DNA of 64,000 nt from assembly GCA_012845835.1 (NCBI GenBank), contig JABAKD010000106.1:141141-205140 (forward strand), given 5' to 3'. A program made the translations under genes and the position numbers. The stretch comes from Undaria pinnatifida (Eukaryota > Sar > Phaeophyceae > Laminariales > Alariaceae). Positions 11,202-24,028 of the stretch are shown here, piece by piece (positions within the stretch are counted from its first letter, which is position 1; each line of letters starts with the position of its first letter). The notes under the pieces are model-generated. The model was not told the origin of the DNA. It did not search any database and saw nothing but the letters and a program-made list of their open reading frames with translations.

Positions 11202-11746
11202 CAAAGGGGTTCGATCTGCCAACACCAGGACGCCAGAAATATCTGGTAGATACATCGATGGGGTAGTCATCCGCAAACAATCCCACCTCCAGCGCGTGAC
11301 TCGAAGTTGCTGGTGAAGGACGTGTTACCATCGATGATAAGCACAGATGCGCTGGAGAAAATAGCACCTGCAGGCAGGCAAACAGCGTATCGAGAGGAAG
11401 CTTTGAGAAGGAAGGTATCGAAATGGCACTCCCCGATCGTCGATTAGTCTCTCGAACCGAGGTAGGGAGTAACGCCAAGAGTTTGCATAATCTGCAACGT
11501 TTAATTCCACCGACGAGACGACAAAGAGATAGTCAGGCCTTTAGAGCAAGCAACATTATTTCAACGATATAGAACACATACTTGTACAATGGGTTCAAAG
11601 GTGTGCATATATATATAGTAAAGTAAACCCTTTGCATCTCCATAGTCCCGCCAGGAGTTACATCGTACAGCCGCACATATTGTTGCCCGTACAACAGTAC
11701 ATCCCCGAATACTATCAAGACGTATATATGAGCATCGAGTTCAAAC

Positions 11747-12179
11747 TGTTGAGAGTATAAATCTTGGATTCAAAAATAAGTTAATGCGCAGTCTATTCGA
11801 GCAGTCTATTCGCACGAATAAGATATGCAGTTGAATCTTACGGTGAATCTTACGTTGAATCTTCGGTGGAACGTGAATGTAAAGGAATATTCGAGTATGT
11901 TAAGGTTGTCCCGTTGTCCCGGTGTTCTACCGGACTACGGCCATTGTTCCGTGATGATCAAGTGGTGATGCAACTCGCCATGATCATTCTCCCTATTCCC
12001 CCTTCTCTCTTTTTTCCCCTCCCTCTTCCTCTCTTTTTGGCCTCAAGCGCCCTTCCCACACGATCCCCTTTTCTTTCCTGAAACAAGTGATCTTAACGGA
12101 CACTTCGGTGCCACTTCTGCATCTCTTCGCATAGAAGACAAAGCCTCCATACAACCAGTGTGTCCACAGGCTATTCACA
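11747..12179 (+). repeat. Left LTR of Copia element
   Basis: 433 bp, TG...CA ends. Includes a CT-rich block (about 11985-12080) and GGTGTTCTACCGGACTACGG, all shared with the right LTR. GGTTATAAGCC immediately downstream (12180 onward) is the likely primer-binding site; it loosely resembles the initiator-Met-type sites of Copia elements. Confidence 0.85.
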
Positions 12180-12444
12180 GGTTATAAGCCTTCGACCTTC
12201 GATATAAACATCGATCGGCACCAAGCGACATCTCATTAAAGATTGACGTATATTACCGGTACGTTAGAGAGGAAACCTTCAATACGCCGGCTACAGCATC
12301 AGCATCAGCGATCAGAATCACCATGGAAGAGTCCACAAAAGCAGGTGATGCGGTAGACAAGCTCGTTAGAGCTCTCAACGGCAAACGTAATGGGCTCATG
12401 TTCGACATGGAAACGCACGGCTCAGTCCGTCATAAGTATGCGTC

Positions 12445-13969
12445 ATGCCGGGATTTCTGATATCCTGGAAGGACGCCCTTGCCCCGAGCCCAAACAAACT
12501 AATTAGTCCTCGTCCATCTTCTATAAGACGTAGGCCTTCACGAGCTGTAACTCGCAGCATGGCCGCTGACGAAACGGACACGCAGTCCGGGGAAACACCC
12601 CCGGCTGAAACAGCAGAGAGGGTTCAGCCGGACGCAACGAGTACTCCCGTGGACACGGCGAATCTTCTACCATCATCTTCAAAACATTCTACACTCCCAG
12701 CGGCAACATCAGTTGTATAGGCCACGGACGACAACATCTCGAATTTGGAACACAACAAGCACTGGCGCTGCGACAACGGTCATCTGTTCGACTTCTTGTT
12801 TCTGAGCACATCGGGAGCTGCGGCCAGCTTTCTTGCACAATTCAAGCCGAAACGGGGTGAACTTGCGAATGGGAAGGTTGCTTGGGATGGTATCGTTAGA
12901 AAATATAAAAATGGGAGAGGTATTCAAACAACAACTAACTCATACGGTCATGACGGATGGGCAAGACCCAGACGTATTTGGCATTGAAGTATACTACTTA
13001 CGGGGTGAATTGGTGGACATTGGAGAGGTATTCAACCATAGCAGCATTTTGGACATAGTGCTGGAAGGACTCAAGGATGAATAACTGAAATTAAAATAAA
13101 GCGCCGAAGCAGATGATGACTTCACGCTCGACCGAGCTGTGATAACAGCACGTAATGTGAATGCCAATAGAGCTATGCGAAACGGACTCTCGCGAAAAGC
13201 AAAGGGGCGTTAGTCTGCTATGGTAGTCACGTCAACACCCTCAGCAGTAGTGATATTTTCTCACTGCAAAAAGCCAGGCCATCGATTCCAAAATTGCTTT
13301 AAACGCAATAGAACGATGTCGGGGAAAACATCTCCCCCAACACCTCGAAAAAAATCGTCGTGTAACCTTCATAGTATCGATCGCCACGATAATAGCGTCT
13401 GTCGGTCTCAAATGCGGGACGACAACATAACCCGTCGCCCTCATCCTGGTCAACAAAATGGTCCGCATAATAACCTCAGGGCTCACGCCAACACCACCAC
13501 AACTTCAACTTCAACAACGCAAATGGAAGCTTACGTGCCAGGGATACATGCTCCATTCATTACAGCGGCTGCGACTACAGCAGCTCCTTTTACGTCCATC
13601 GCGACTCCTCTCTGTCCAACCTCACCTCCAGTTGGTATACATTATTCTTCCATCGCCGCACCTCCTATCAACATCGCCGCGCAGCCCGTCAACCTCTGCA
13701 TGACTGCGGACAGCGGGGCTTCTAGCCACTTAATCGACAAGCAGCTTCTACCAGGCATCTTTTGGGGGGCACGCTACAACCACCTCAAAGACATCAAAGT
13801 TCCGGATCAAACACGCCTGGAACGGAAAGACATGGCAGCAAAGCTTGAATGGCATGGGCTCCTAGCCAGGAGTGAGTACGCAACTATAAAAATGTTTTAT
13901 AGCCGCTCAGGTCCTTATATAAGCGAGATGACTTGCTGTTTTATCGAAAACAGAGCTTACAGCTTTTAG
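12445..13969 (+). pseudogene. Copia Gag-protease remnant
   Basis: Frame 1 (12445-12930) holds the start of Gag, with a TAG at 12718, and the Gag-like 'FKPKRGELANGKVAWDGIV' block. A frameshift near 12930 moves the remainder to another frame (to 13083, 'LRGELVDIGEV ... ILDIVLEGLKDE'), which matches the UBN2/Copia gag-polypeptide pattern. After a further break, 13220-13969 contains a zinc knuckle, FSHCKKPGHRFQNC, whose first Cys is replaced by Phe (codon TTT), and the retropepsin active-site motif DSGASSHLID (Asp codon at 13709). A possible upstream Gag start is the ATG at 12323, ending at 12458. The combined stops and frameshifts make this non-functional. Confidence 0.75.
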
Positions 13970-15062
13970 TGCGAGCTGGGATCGGTGACTCGGTCGCTGG
14001 CCCTTTTGACTTTCTCCTCGCCAGTCGCATGTACAACGACGTAGGCGAACGGCTGTCAAGTATCTCGTACGTATTCCAACCCCAAAGGATGCGTAAATAT
14101 GGACGAGACTTGACCGTGTCCCTGTTCAGTGGGTAATTCTACCGCAGTTGTAATACTTCGCACAGGCACGGGCGTATTGTTATACCGGTACTATTTTTTT
14201 GCGAGACGTACTTGTAGGTACAGTTGAAATTGATGCTTAAGTAGAGAATATTACTTAATGCAGCAGTTCTTTTTTTTCAACTATAAGTTACAACTGCTCG
14301 CCAGTTACGTATGAGTAAAGGTGGAACTGTTTGTCGTACGAATTTGAGTCAACGATCGTACAGCAACAAGCTATGTTCTACCGAAAATGCGTACGAGTAT
14401 ATATTCCAGCATTAAGGAGTAAACGCTCACAAAGATTACCTATCTTATGCTCTTCAGCGTACGATTAGTATCAGACAGTTTATCGTTATATGGGTATCCT
14501 AGGATCATATTGAAGTGGCGTGGTTAACTTACAGCAATTACCTTTGTTTGTTTGTTTGTGTCTTCTTTTTTCGGGATATAGTTCGACGATGGACTATGAC
14601 TACACCCATTATAGTCTATTATAGTACTATCAGTACTCGTAACTCTATCTGTTTATTATTTTTCAACTACGGAAATGCCCAAGTACATAAAACTAAAACT
14701 GAAGAATGAGAGTGTTTCATTTTGTCGTGATGGACACTTGTCCACAATTCTCTTTTTTTGTTTAGTATGGTTTATCTATTTGGTACAATTTAGGAAGAAG
14801 CGTGTTTAAAACCCAGAAGACGTAATTTTACGACTATTTTTCTAGGGTATTTTTAGGTGGTAATTACACCAAGAGTAGTTTTTGTGCGTATATATCCTTG
14901 TAAGGTTTTACTTTTTTTAAATGTGTGAACAACATGGATACATCTATAATGCCGCGGTCATTACACCGGACTGAATATATGACCCATTTGTTTTTGATGA
15001 TTAATAACTAAATTTGTAAGTATGACGCTTCTCTAGCAATATGACTTTGCACTATGAGGGCG
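13970..15062. other. Copia interior without recognisable pol
   Basis: AT-rich sequence between the protease remnant and the right LTR. No integrase, RT or RNase H motifs were seen on either strand. A weak purine-rich stretch precedes the right LTR (ACTATGAGGG, about 15050-15060) and is a poor polypurine tract candidate. Confidence 0.5.
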
Positions 15063-15487
15063 TGTTGAGAGTATGAATCTTGGATTCAAATATAAGTTAA
15101 TGCCCAGTCTATTCGAGCAGTTTATTTCCACGAATGAGATATGCAGTCGAATCTTACGTTGAATCTTCGGTGGAACGTAAATGTAAAGGAATATTCGAGT
15201 ATGTTAAGGTTGTGCCCGTTGTCCCGGTATTCTACCGGACTACGGCTGGCCATTGTTCCGTGATGATCAAATGGTGATGCAACCCGCCATGATCACTCTT
15301 CTTACCCCCCCTTCTCTCCTTTTTCTCCTTCCTCTTCTTCTTTCTTTGGCCTCAAGCGCCCTTTCCACACGATCCCCTTTTCTTTCTATCACAGGTGATC
15401 TTAACAGACACTTCGGTGCCACCTCTGCATCTCTTCGCGTAGAAGACAGATCTTCCACACAACCATGGTGTCCACAGGCTATTCACA
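15063..15487 (+). repeat. Right LTR of Copia element
   Basis: 425 bp, about 90% identical to the left LTR by eye, with several small indels. The divergence indicates an old insertion, consistent with the broken Gag. Confidence 0.85.
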
Positions 15488-15764
15488 CAAACTACGTCTG
15501 GGTAGTTGGGTATCCATGTGAAAATATCATGAAAGCTAACAGAGTAGGCGAACACCTATCGTCACGCATAGGACACTAGAGTGGTACATCTTCAAGAACA
15601 AATCCGGGTACTCGTGGGTAAAACGTTTAGTTGTCAATGCTCGTCACGGATACATAGTACTCTTACACTCAGGGTCGTTTGCAGCTCGGATTCCGCCAAC
15701 TCGCGAGTACCGAGTACCCGGGTACTCCCTGTTTCATGCCTGGTAATCCCGGGGGTGGTTAGGT

Positions 15765-16286
15765 TTGTCCCTTAAACCACGTTTAATGTGCAGTGCATCG
15801 TGCAAGTTCTGCAGGGAACCATTTGTTCGGATTTATTTTAAAGCAGTTGATTTTTTGCAAATATGCCAACGACACGAAACAGCACGAGGAATGGCAGTAC
15901 GACAGCCGGGGCTGCTGAGGTTCCGCCGCATCGCTGCGCTCGAGTATCCTGCGAACCCCTTCACCAGGTGGATGGGGCACCGTGAATAGTTTCCTATTCT
16001 CAAAGAGCTGGCATCGCGCGTGCTATGCATTTCGGCTTCTTCAGCATCGGTAAAGCACCTTTTCTCCAACATAGGGCTGACCTTGACGAAGACGCGGTGG
16101 AGGCCCAAGATAACCAGAGTGGGTCAGCTTGCTACGGTGCGTAGCGCAGTCACCAGCGCTCTTCTAGACAACTATATTGTTTTCGTGGAGAAGTTGGTTA
16201 GGACGCCGATGTCGTTCGCCAGCCGTTGTTGTATGCGCCGTAGCTTCAAGCCGAGTTCTTCGAAGGTCGTACTTCGCACGCCTTGA
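15765..16286 (+). pseudogene. hAT-family transposase C-terminal relic
   Basis: The frame reads ..NPFTRWMGHRE, a TAG stop at 15987, then FPILKELASRVLCI SASSASVKHLFSNIGL TLTKTRWRPK in the same frame. This is the hAT dimerisation domain pattern (W..... FP.L..LA...L.I.ASSA..E..FS..G....K.R), with the usual Glu/Arg positions drifted. The in-frame stop and lack of upstream catalytic domain show a broken gene. It lies immediately downstream of the Copia element, which may have interrupted the same transposon. Confidence 0.7.
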
Positions 16287-16544
16287 ACGGTAACTTGCAC
16301 TAGAGATTTTGAGGGGCAGGGCGGTGGTTTTCATTGCTGGCGTTGTTCAAAGCTTGCCGCCCCTACTTTTTGCGTGGATTTTTCTTGTTTCTTCTACCAA
16401 TCGTGTCATGTGCTCCCACCTTCAACCTAGCGTGAGGTTACAGTAGATACAAAGAAGTGTTTTCGAGTCGTTCTCACCGGATTTTCCTCCGCTTCATTTC
16501 TTATTGTCGAGGTGTACCTGTTGGTTTTGCCTTGGGTCTTGGCA

Positions 16545-17170
16545 TATTTGACTTTTGGCCATGTTAATGTGTAGATGGCTTTCGGAACGCTCCCCCTGGC
16601 AGGAGCGTCCACCTTTTGGCTTTTTCTCTGGTAAATGTAAATCTTACGCTGTATTTTGGCATGCTTGAGTTTTGCATGATTTATGTCGATCGCTTTCGGA
16701 AATCCCCCGGCAGAAGGTTTCGCCCTCTTTATCTTTCTCTGGTACGCGCTGTATGTACTACTCTGTCATATTTGCATACTTGATTTTTTCCTGACATGTG
16801 TAGATCGATTTCCGAACGTTCCTCCCGATAGGAGGTTCCATCCACCCTTTTTGTTGTCCTCTGGCACGTAGAGCGCAAGTATCACACAGCTTGCGAAAAT
16901 GAGTATCGACGAAATCCAGGATGTCACAGCTGATATAATGCTGTTTCCCTTTTATTTGCTGTCTTTTGGGCATGCATGTTTTTTCTGATGCAGGTCCAAC
17001 ATATTTTGATTCAAGAACGTCCCGCCCGGTAGGAATTGCCACGTTTTCGTCACTTCCTTGGCATGTAGTACGCCCTAACCTAGCAATCTTATGGGTGTTC
17101 TTACATTTAGCCTGGTTTTTGTGCGGTAAATCGTTTTAGGGACGTTCTTCTCTGGTACATGTCATACGCG
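16545..17170 (+). repeat. ~120-bp tandem repeats interrupted by a TIR-family tip
   Basis: Units share GGCATxxTTGAxTTTTxxxATG, then GATCGCTTTCGGAA, then CCCGGCAGGAG and TTTCTCTGGTA, starting near 16560, 16660 and 16765, with more diverged ones near 16965 and 17100. Bases 16872-16936 are an inserted terminus of the palindromic family (CACACAGCTTGCGAAAATGAG). Confidence 0.6.
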
Positions 17171-17194
17171 TACATATAACACTGATGCGTTCTT

Positions 17195-17640
17195 TTCACG
17201 ACCGTCCGATTTATCCCCGTAAGGGATTTTAAGTTTCCGCACACAGACTGAGTAACCCCCCACCCCGCCCCCCGCTCCCCGCTCCTTTTCAAACTCCCCG
17301 GCCCCCCGCCTCGGCCCCCACGCCCATAATAACGCCGCCTTCCCCTCACCGGTTATACGACTTACAGGATACACTTGACAAACGGATGCATTCCTTCGAC
17401 AGCTGTCAGATTGTGTGCCCCTCAAAAACGGGTTATATAGTTTCCGCGCACAGATTGGTGAACATCACCCTGTTGACCCTGGTACAAGCTACGCTGTAGG
17501 TCCAAAGGAAGTGGCCGATCTGCATCTTTAATGAGGACACGCATCCAGTAGTACGCGCGATCGGAGTATCACACACAGCTGACAAATATGAGGTTCGACG
17601 AAATCTTCGATATCACAGCTGGGGTGTTATTGTTTTTAAA
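17195..17640 (+). repeat. Right arm fragment of the palindromic poly-C family
   Basis: Same ordered blocks as 9470-9932: CGATTTATCCCCGTAAGGGA, TTTCCGCACACAGACTGA, a C-rich spacer, CACCCTGTTGACCCTGG and a terminal tip CACAGCTGGGGTG. The tip is followed by an A/T-rich end. Confidence 0.65.
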
Positions 17641-18496
17641 ATACATTACGAGTACGCTGGGTTTTATGGTGGTACGGAAAGTGTAACATACAACATATCA
17701 AGACGCACTGTAGTTTATTTAGTTTTACCTTTCGTGACGAGACAACATAGCTAGTAGAGGCGGGAGCAGCCGTTTTAGTTAGTGTTGTATTTTGGGTGTT
17801 TTTCGCAGGGTTTCCCACCCTTGCGTAACATCTGCGCGCATAAGGGAGTCGTTTTACGTACGGTTGCCCCCCCACTGTTCTTGAACGAAATCGCCGGTTG
17901 TGAAACCAGCTCCCTCCATAAATATCTCCTGAAATAAGGTGCCCATTGCCACCCCAACGTCATGGTTCGATAGCCTTCGCGCAAACAAGAACATATGTGA
18001 AGACAGTTTTCTTATAGCATCCTTTGTGTGGAGCAGCCATATATGGCGGGGGCTATCGTAGAATCAGTCAAGAGTATTGCTCAAAGCCACGAATTGATAT
18101 CGTGCCAATGAGAACGAGGATTGCTTATTTCACTCGAATCACGTCTGACTTGCGCGGCCTGAGCAATGAAACGGAATGGTGCGCAAGGTCAACGACACGC
18201 TAAAAAATCGCTTGGTCTTAATATCTACTGTAGTTTAAATGGTTGGTCCACCTGCTTTGAACACACGAATACGTATGGTATTTGTGTATATACATTGCAA
18301 GGTTACCCTTCGGGATGTGGGTAACTCGAAATCCCGGGGGCGTCGCAAGGCGAAATGGGAGACAGACACCGGTAACACACGTATGCATATTTTTCCACCT
18401 ATAATATAATGGTGTCACGCGTACTCACATGGGTAAATCCCACTGCCCTTCTTAGAGGAAGCGCGTGGCATGAGCTAGTGCATTGCTCCAACGAAA

Positions 18497-18497
<1 letters not shown>
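17641..18497. other. Unassigned spacer
   Basis: Only overlapping short frames; nothing recognisable on either strand. Confidence 0.3.

Positions 18498-18532
<35 letters not shown>
18498..18532 (+). repeat. (AGT)n microsatellite
   Basis: About 11 uninterrupted AGT/GTA units. Confidence 0.9.
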
Positions 18533-19026
18533 CGTTAGTGTTAGTGAGCGGGAAGAGTGTGATAGCGGTGGGTGCACGTTGTACTGATGCTGATGTATGA
18601 CGAATTGTTGGTGGTCAGGGTATGCTGTATACGGTACGTGGAATAGTGCTCGTTGCTGTAGTCTATAGTACGTCACATGTGTTTGCACTTGGTGGTAAGG
18701 GATGGGGTTGACCAGCCAATGTCAGTTGCTCTTGGATGTTGTACAATGATTAAGTCGTTGGCAGCAACATTTTCTGTATGTGTGGCATATGTACGTTTTA
18801 GGGTTTTCCATGAGTTGGAGATAGTGTTCGACGCTTTGGTACTGTGTTTGAGGGAAACCGAAACCTTGTTGTACTCCTCGTTTGTCCCGGTAGAAAGTAG
18901 AGCTAGATGATAGAGTTCCCGCCTGAACCTGCCACTACTTGATGCATGTGATGAAAAAGGTATGCGTATGCGATATGCGTGTGCGGTAATAGCAACAGAC
19001 CTAGAACCGATTCACCCAGCCAATTC
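18533..19026. other. Unassigned spacer
   Basis: A plus-strand frame of 77 codons (18677-18910) has no recognisable domain; no repeat was identified. Confidence 0.3.
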
Positions 19027-19332
19027 GGTCGCCCCGGTGGCGTATAAGGTTATCTTCGAGCCTGTATAGGTACGGTTCGTGAGTTCGAGCCCCGCCGAGT
19101 GCATGCTGGTATAAGTTCGCTGACTTTTTCTTGTGTACAAATTGACGTCCGGAAAACGCGAGAGCGTGAGTTAGCAACACTCGATGAAAAATCGACGAGC
19201 AGTGGGATTGCTGAACCCTATGTGCGATAAAAACTGAAGGAAAGAACCAGGGGGGAAAAGGGACGACACCTGTGACCACGACTTGTCCAGAAGCTGGACA
19301 GTAGAAGTGTTACAAAAAAAAACAAAAACAAG
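19027..19332 (+). mobile_element. tRNA-derived SINE, copy 2
   Basis: Starts GGTCGCCCCGGTGGCGTATA. The B-box GAGTTCGAGCC is near 19081, followed by the shared body ending in GTGACCACGACTTGTCCAGA and an A-rich tail (AAAAAAAACAAAAAC). Confidence 0.8.
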
Positions 19333-20094
19333 TAGAATGGCGTCATAGGCACGTCGCGAACGCTGAAATAGAACTGTACCCGATTTTGGCAACAGCAGCA
19401 CCGTGTATATACCTGAGTTTGGCTATCGCTAATAAGGAGTTATATATCCGCCACAGAGCTCGGCCGAGATCCAGCCATGCTTCATAGTGTACCCATGGAA
19501 GGTTCGCTTGCCCCGTGGCCGAAAGTGCGAGAAGAAACACTCGGCCGCCGGAGAGCAGCGAGCCAACAAGAAAAGATGAAGATCATATTTTACATATATG
19601 GGTGCGTAAGTACATCTGTACACTTCGTGGCCTGTTTTGGCCTACGAAAACCATAATGGCAAGTGTCCCGTCGAATTCTGTACCCGCTGCATTATCAACC
19701 CTCTGTTGATTGAAATGTTAGGGACCAACCAACTTGAAGGAGGTCACGACTACCCTTGGACTCGTCTCTCGACGAGTACCCGGTTACGCGCCTAAAACAA
19801 TGCCAAAACGTCGCGAGTGCCCGAGGGGTTTCCCCAGACCTTTGTGCTCGTCGGCCGCGAGTACTCGGAAGGTTACAACTCGACAGGGCACAGACAATGT
19901 ACTCGATACTTAGATAACACAAAGATCGGGCGTGGCCGTCTATCGGCGACCCCATTTTATAATAGTTGCACATTAAGGATGTGCCTAAGAGAAAGGGAAT
20001 GTAAGACCGTACCAAGACGGGGACCGCCCGTAAGGACAGCTGCTCTATCGCTATAGCGGGAACACAGGGACGCATAAGAAAGCGCACGATTACG
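19333..20094. other. Unassigned spacer
   Basis: A 164-codon minus-strand frame (19695-20189) runs into the foldback arm at 20095, so part of it is transposon sequence. No domain was recognised. Confidence 0.3.
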
Positions 20095-20180
20095 AATGCA
20101 CTTGAGTTAAATCGACACACGACGCGTCTGAAAATACGTGGAAGTGTGGTGAACTTAACCTTTAGTTTCCCCCATGCGCC
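20095..20180 (-). repeat. Truncated arm of the foldback element
   Basis: Contains GAGTTAAATCGACACACGAC, GTGGAAGTGTGGTGA and an end resembling CCATCCGCCGGAGG. It matches the right arm of the complete copy at 51641-51980. Confidence 0.6.
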
Positions 20181-20689
20181 GGGGGACAAAATAGAGAAAA
20201 GGTCGAGGTGCTACATGTATTTGAAACATATAGACTATGTCATTGAAAAATGTGGGTTTTGTCGGGCGTGGTTTTAGGCACAGGCATATGCGAAGGTAGG
20301 TGTTGATGCGCTGCATAGAGGAATTGAAAAGACGAAACAAAAAGCAAATAAGATGGTTGTATATTTTGTATACTTGTAGTAGGGGGGACTGTGGAGTTGT
20401 GGATAGGCGAGAAGTAGACGGGAATAGAATGGAAAGAAAACTACTGTTGAAAAAAATAAACCGTGGATGAAACGTAATACAATGTAATAGAAGGTCAATT
20501 GGCAAGTTGGTAGCCAGACCTTAGCTGATTCCGGAGAAGGATTCGGGCGGCATGGCATGCGCCGCGAGCGCTGGAAGGTAGGATACGAATTCCGTTAAAA
20601 AATTAGGTGGAAAAGTCTTATCACAAATGCATGAAAAAAACACATCAATTAGAGCCGTCAGACCAAGTCCTTAGTCTACAACTGTGTAC

Positions 20690-21375
20690 GCGCAAAATGC
20701 AAAACTCACGCTGGAAGTAAGACCATATCTGATTCGGTGATGGAAAGCTGGTGGAACTCTTGAGGCGTGCCAGCGTCGGCCGGTACGGAAGAGAAAAATA
20801 AGTTGCCGTTACTGCTGTTTGTATTGGAAACAAAATAACAGGGCCACCTCCAACAGGTACGAAAACACACCATCGATGAAAAGCTACGGGTACTCCTGAA
20901 GTATGCCAGCGCCGGCCGGTATAGCGAAGAAAAAACAAGTTGCTGCTGCTGTTTGTATTAAAAACACAATAACAGGGCATTCTCCAACAGGCACGAAACA
21001 CACCCACGAATAATTCCACACATTACCCACGGACTAAATCATCCGCCCGAACCAAACAGCAGTACAGCAGTGAATTAGTGTGGGGACTACCAGGTATCAA
21101 ACTAGTGTGGTACGCATAAAAAAACAAAATACCCGGTCCGTCTCCCACAGGCGCGAAAACACACCCACGAACTACACCACACGTTCTACTCACCCACGTG
21201 AAAACCCACCGACAAAGCCACTACAGCAGTACAGCAGTACAGCAGTACAACAGTACAGCAATGCAGCAGCATGTACGGCAGTATACCGGTACGCGAGGAG
21301 CCTTTGGTTAGTTGTGGAGGCTTGAGGACCCGAAGCCCGGTAAAGATCGAATTAAAAGTTGTGGGCCTTCTAATG
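20690..21375 (+). repeat. Diverged tandem units with CAGTACAG tract
   Basis: Units near 20745-20880 and 20880-21010 share GCCAGCGxCGGCCGGTA, TGCTGTTTGTATT and CAACAGGxACGAAA. A further related unit (21080-21375) includes (CAGTACAG)n and GGAGCCTTTGGTTAG. The family continues at 22070-22420. Confidence 0.55.
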
Positions 21376-21494
21376 GCGGTCACAAGATAGCGTAAGACCG
21401 CCCTGACTTCTTCGCCTTGTTGCGTTCTCTCCCAGGTGCCATTGATGATGGACGTGATACCCTCTGTTAGACCAATGCCATCCTTAGCCAGTTC

Positions 21495-22045
21495 TTAGGG
21501 TCTGCTAGTATGACATTTTTCTTTTCTTTTTTTTTTTCGTTTTTCTCTTCTTTTTTCTTTGCCTTGCTTCCTCTTGTCTTTTCTTTTCTTGCTTTTCTTG
21601 TCTTTCTCTTCTCTTTTCTTGCCTTCTTCGTTTTGTTTCGTTTTCTTCTCTTTTCTTTCCTTTCCTTTATCTTCTTTTTCTTTTCTTTGTTTCTTTTCGC
21701 CCATGGACCTACGCCTGTCGTGCGTATGCGTAGTGATATATACTACGTGTAATATATATACGTGGTAGTCTTCATTGGGTGGCAATCGGAATAGATAGTT
21801 GGTTTCTCCAGGCGTGAGTAATGAGACGTATGCACCGGCATGGACCTGGCACATCGTAGACTGACTCCCGATTTCACTTCTATAGTTTGTGGTGGAGGCA
21901 TGAATTGCGTCAGCTCTGATATATGCGTGTACCACCTTGGGTTATGTGTGTGTTTTCCCCTGGGGTATTCCTTAGCTCCAGAGTGACTGGAGCTTGTCCT
22001 GTGACCACGGACTTGATTATGCGAGTTAATGTGAGAATAACAACA
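21495..22045 (-). repeat. Dispersed repeat with purine-rich tail, second full copy
   Basis: Reverse-orientation copy of 5515-5960. The CT-rich stretch 21505-21695 corresponds to its GAAAA-rich tail, and the other end is the CAACAACAAC tract near 22040. A Lys/Glu-rich 146-codon frame is produced by the tail. Confidence 0.6.
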
Positions 22046-22069
22046 ACAAAAAAATACGGGAAAACAGCA

Positions 22070-22420
22070 GCACAGCAGTGAAATTAGTGTGGGAAGTTAT
22101 ATATTCAAATTAATGTAGTACGTACATAAAAACAAAACAGGGCTCTCTCCTACAGGAACAATCCATACCCACTATACTACACGTTCTACCCACCAACGTG
22201 CACCCCCACCACCTACCGATCAAGCCACTACAGCAGCACAGCAGTGCAGCAGTATGTACGGCGGTAACCGGTACGCGGGGAACATTTTGTTGGTGTCGGA
22301 GTCTTGCGATCAAGCCACTACAGCAGCACAGCAGTGCAGTGCAGTATGTACGGCGGTAACCGGTACGCGGGGAACATTTTGTTGGTGTCGGAGTCTTGAG
22401 GACCCGTAGCACGGTAAGAA
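22070..22420 (+). repeat. CAGCAG-family unit with 90-bp tandem duplication
   Basis: Related to 21080-21375. An internal 90-bp segment starting GATCAAGCCACTACAGCAG is duplicated (22218-22307 and 22308-22398). Confidence 0.75.
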
Positions 22421-22895
22421 ACGTGGGGAGGTTCGTAGTTTTAGGACCCCCTCCATTTCGTGCAGTATGGCAGTACGCACCACCGCGTACACCAACACCA
22501 GGAGCTGGGTGGGATTTGCACTTTCTTACTTTTCTCCATGTTACAGGAGACACCGCGAGTCGTCCCCGGGAAAGTTGTTACACACCCCGTTCGCGGAGTT
22601 GGGATTCGACGGCCGTTGTCTCCCTGGGGACACCGAGGGCTGATGTGTGGGGCGGGCGGGGCACGTTAGTACGGTCGCTAAGGGCCGGGCGGCGAGCGGT
22701 ATAGCGGAGAGTTGTAAGTGCACTGTTTAATGCAGAGCTATCCCTTAGATATGTCAAGTATGTTCATTTAGGAAGAAAAGCATGGAGCTTCTGCTATTGT
22801 TTGGCCTCGACTGAACCGAAGCCAAGGAACGGGGACCGTTGTGTTCAGACACATGCCACAGCATTTTAGAGACGCACCAATGTTGTTCTGAGGCT
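22421..22895. other. Unassigned GC-rich spacer
   Basis: Open frames of 60-102 codons on both strands without recognisable domains. Confidence 0.3.
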
Positions 22896-23433
<538 letters not shown>

Positions 23434-23437
23434 CTCC

Positions 23438-24028
23438 TTGTTAAATTAATAGGTGGGGGGCACAGAGTGCCCCCTGCAGGTCTGCCAATTGAGCAGGTCC
23501 TCGGAGAGTACTCACTTTCGTTCCTTCGTAGAGATGTAGCTTTATTCGTTTCCACCAGAGCCCGGGATAGCTTCTGAGATCGGAGGCGCGTGCCTCCGAT
23601 CTAATTCCTAACTTCCCCGAATATAAACCGCCAACCTTATCATACGAAACCCATCCAAATGATCTCAAATTCGGATATCTACAGGCCTTTCGAGGCCGTA
23701 TCTTAACACTAGCCCACCCTGATGAGTCGCATATGCAGAAATATGGGAGATTCGGGGAAACTCCGGTTCTACGAACTAGACCATGAGTCGAAGATGCGGC
23801 TCCTCAAACCCCACTCCCACACCTCTAACCGTCTGGCTATGGAGCCAGGAACATGCGAAGAGAAGCAGTAGAAAGAAAAACAGCAATAGTCACCCATCAA
23901 AAACCTGCCGTATGCCGCCGGTGTGGCGGGGGGGCAGAAAAGGCTCTAGAATCTGCCGCATGCCGCCGGTGTGGCGGGGGGGGCAGGAAAAGGCTCTGCG
24001 GTAAACCAACCACAGAAAAAGTACTAAA
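23438..24028 (+). repeat. Hairpin-containing dispersed repeat, copy 2
   Basis: Inverse of 4858-5450. Starts CTTGTTAAATTAATAGGTGG and ends CCAACCACAGAAAAAGTAC. The stem AGATCGGAGGC/GCCTCCGATCT (about 23577-23602) is preserved as a perfect hairpin, as is the GGCCTTTCGAGGCC palindrome. It abuts the CTA array. Confidence 0.7.

Larger units (their letters stand above)
11747..15487 (+). mobile_element. Ty1/Copia-type LTR retrotransposon, pol-deleted
   Basis: Two LTRs (11747-12179 and 15063-15487) start TGTTGAGAGTAT and end CTATTCACA, and the element is flanked by the perfect 5-bp target duplication CAAAC (11742-11746 and 15488-15492). Inside are relics of Copia Gag and an aspartic protease motif. 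No integrase, reverse transcriptase or RNase H was recognised in the remaining ~1.1 kb (13970-15062), so the copy is non-autonomous. Total length is 3.74 kb against ~5 kb usual for Copia. It could be a deletion derivative or a TRIM/LARD-like lineage mobilised in trans. Confidence 0.85.

Noticed and set aside
23718-23765. Possible hammerhead ribozyme (CTGATGAG ... GAAA/GGAAAC)
   Set aside because: The CTGATGAG core looks right, but a proper stem II is missing (an extra A before GAAA) and no matching stem I and stem III strands with a cleavage site were found nearby.
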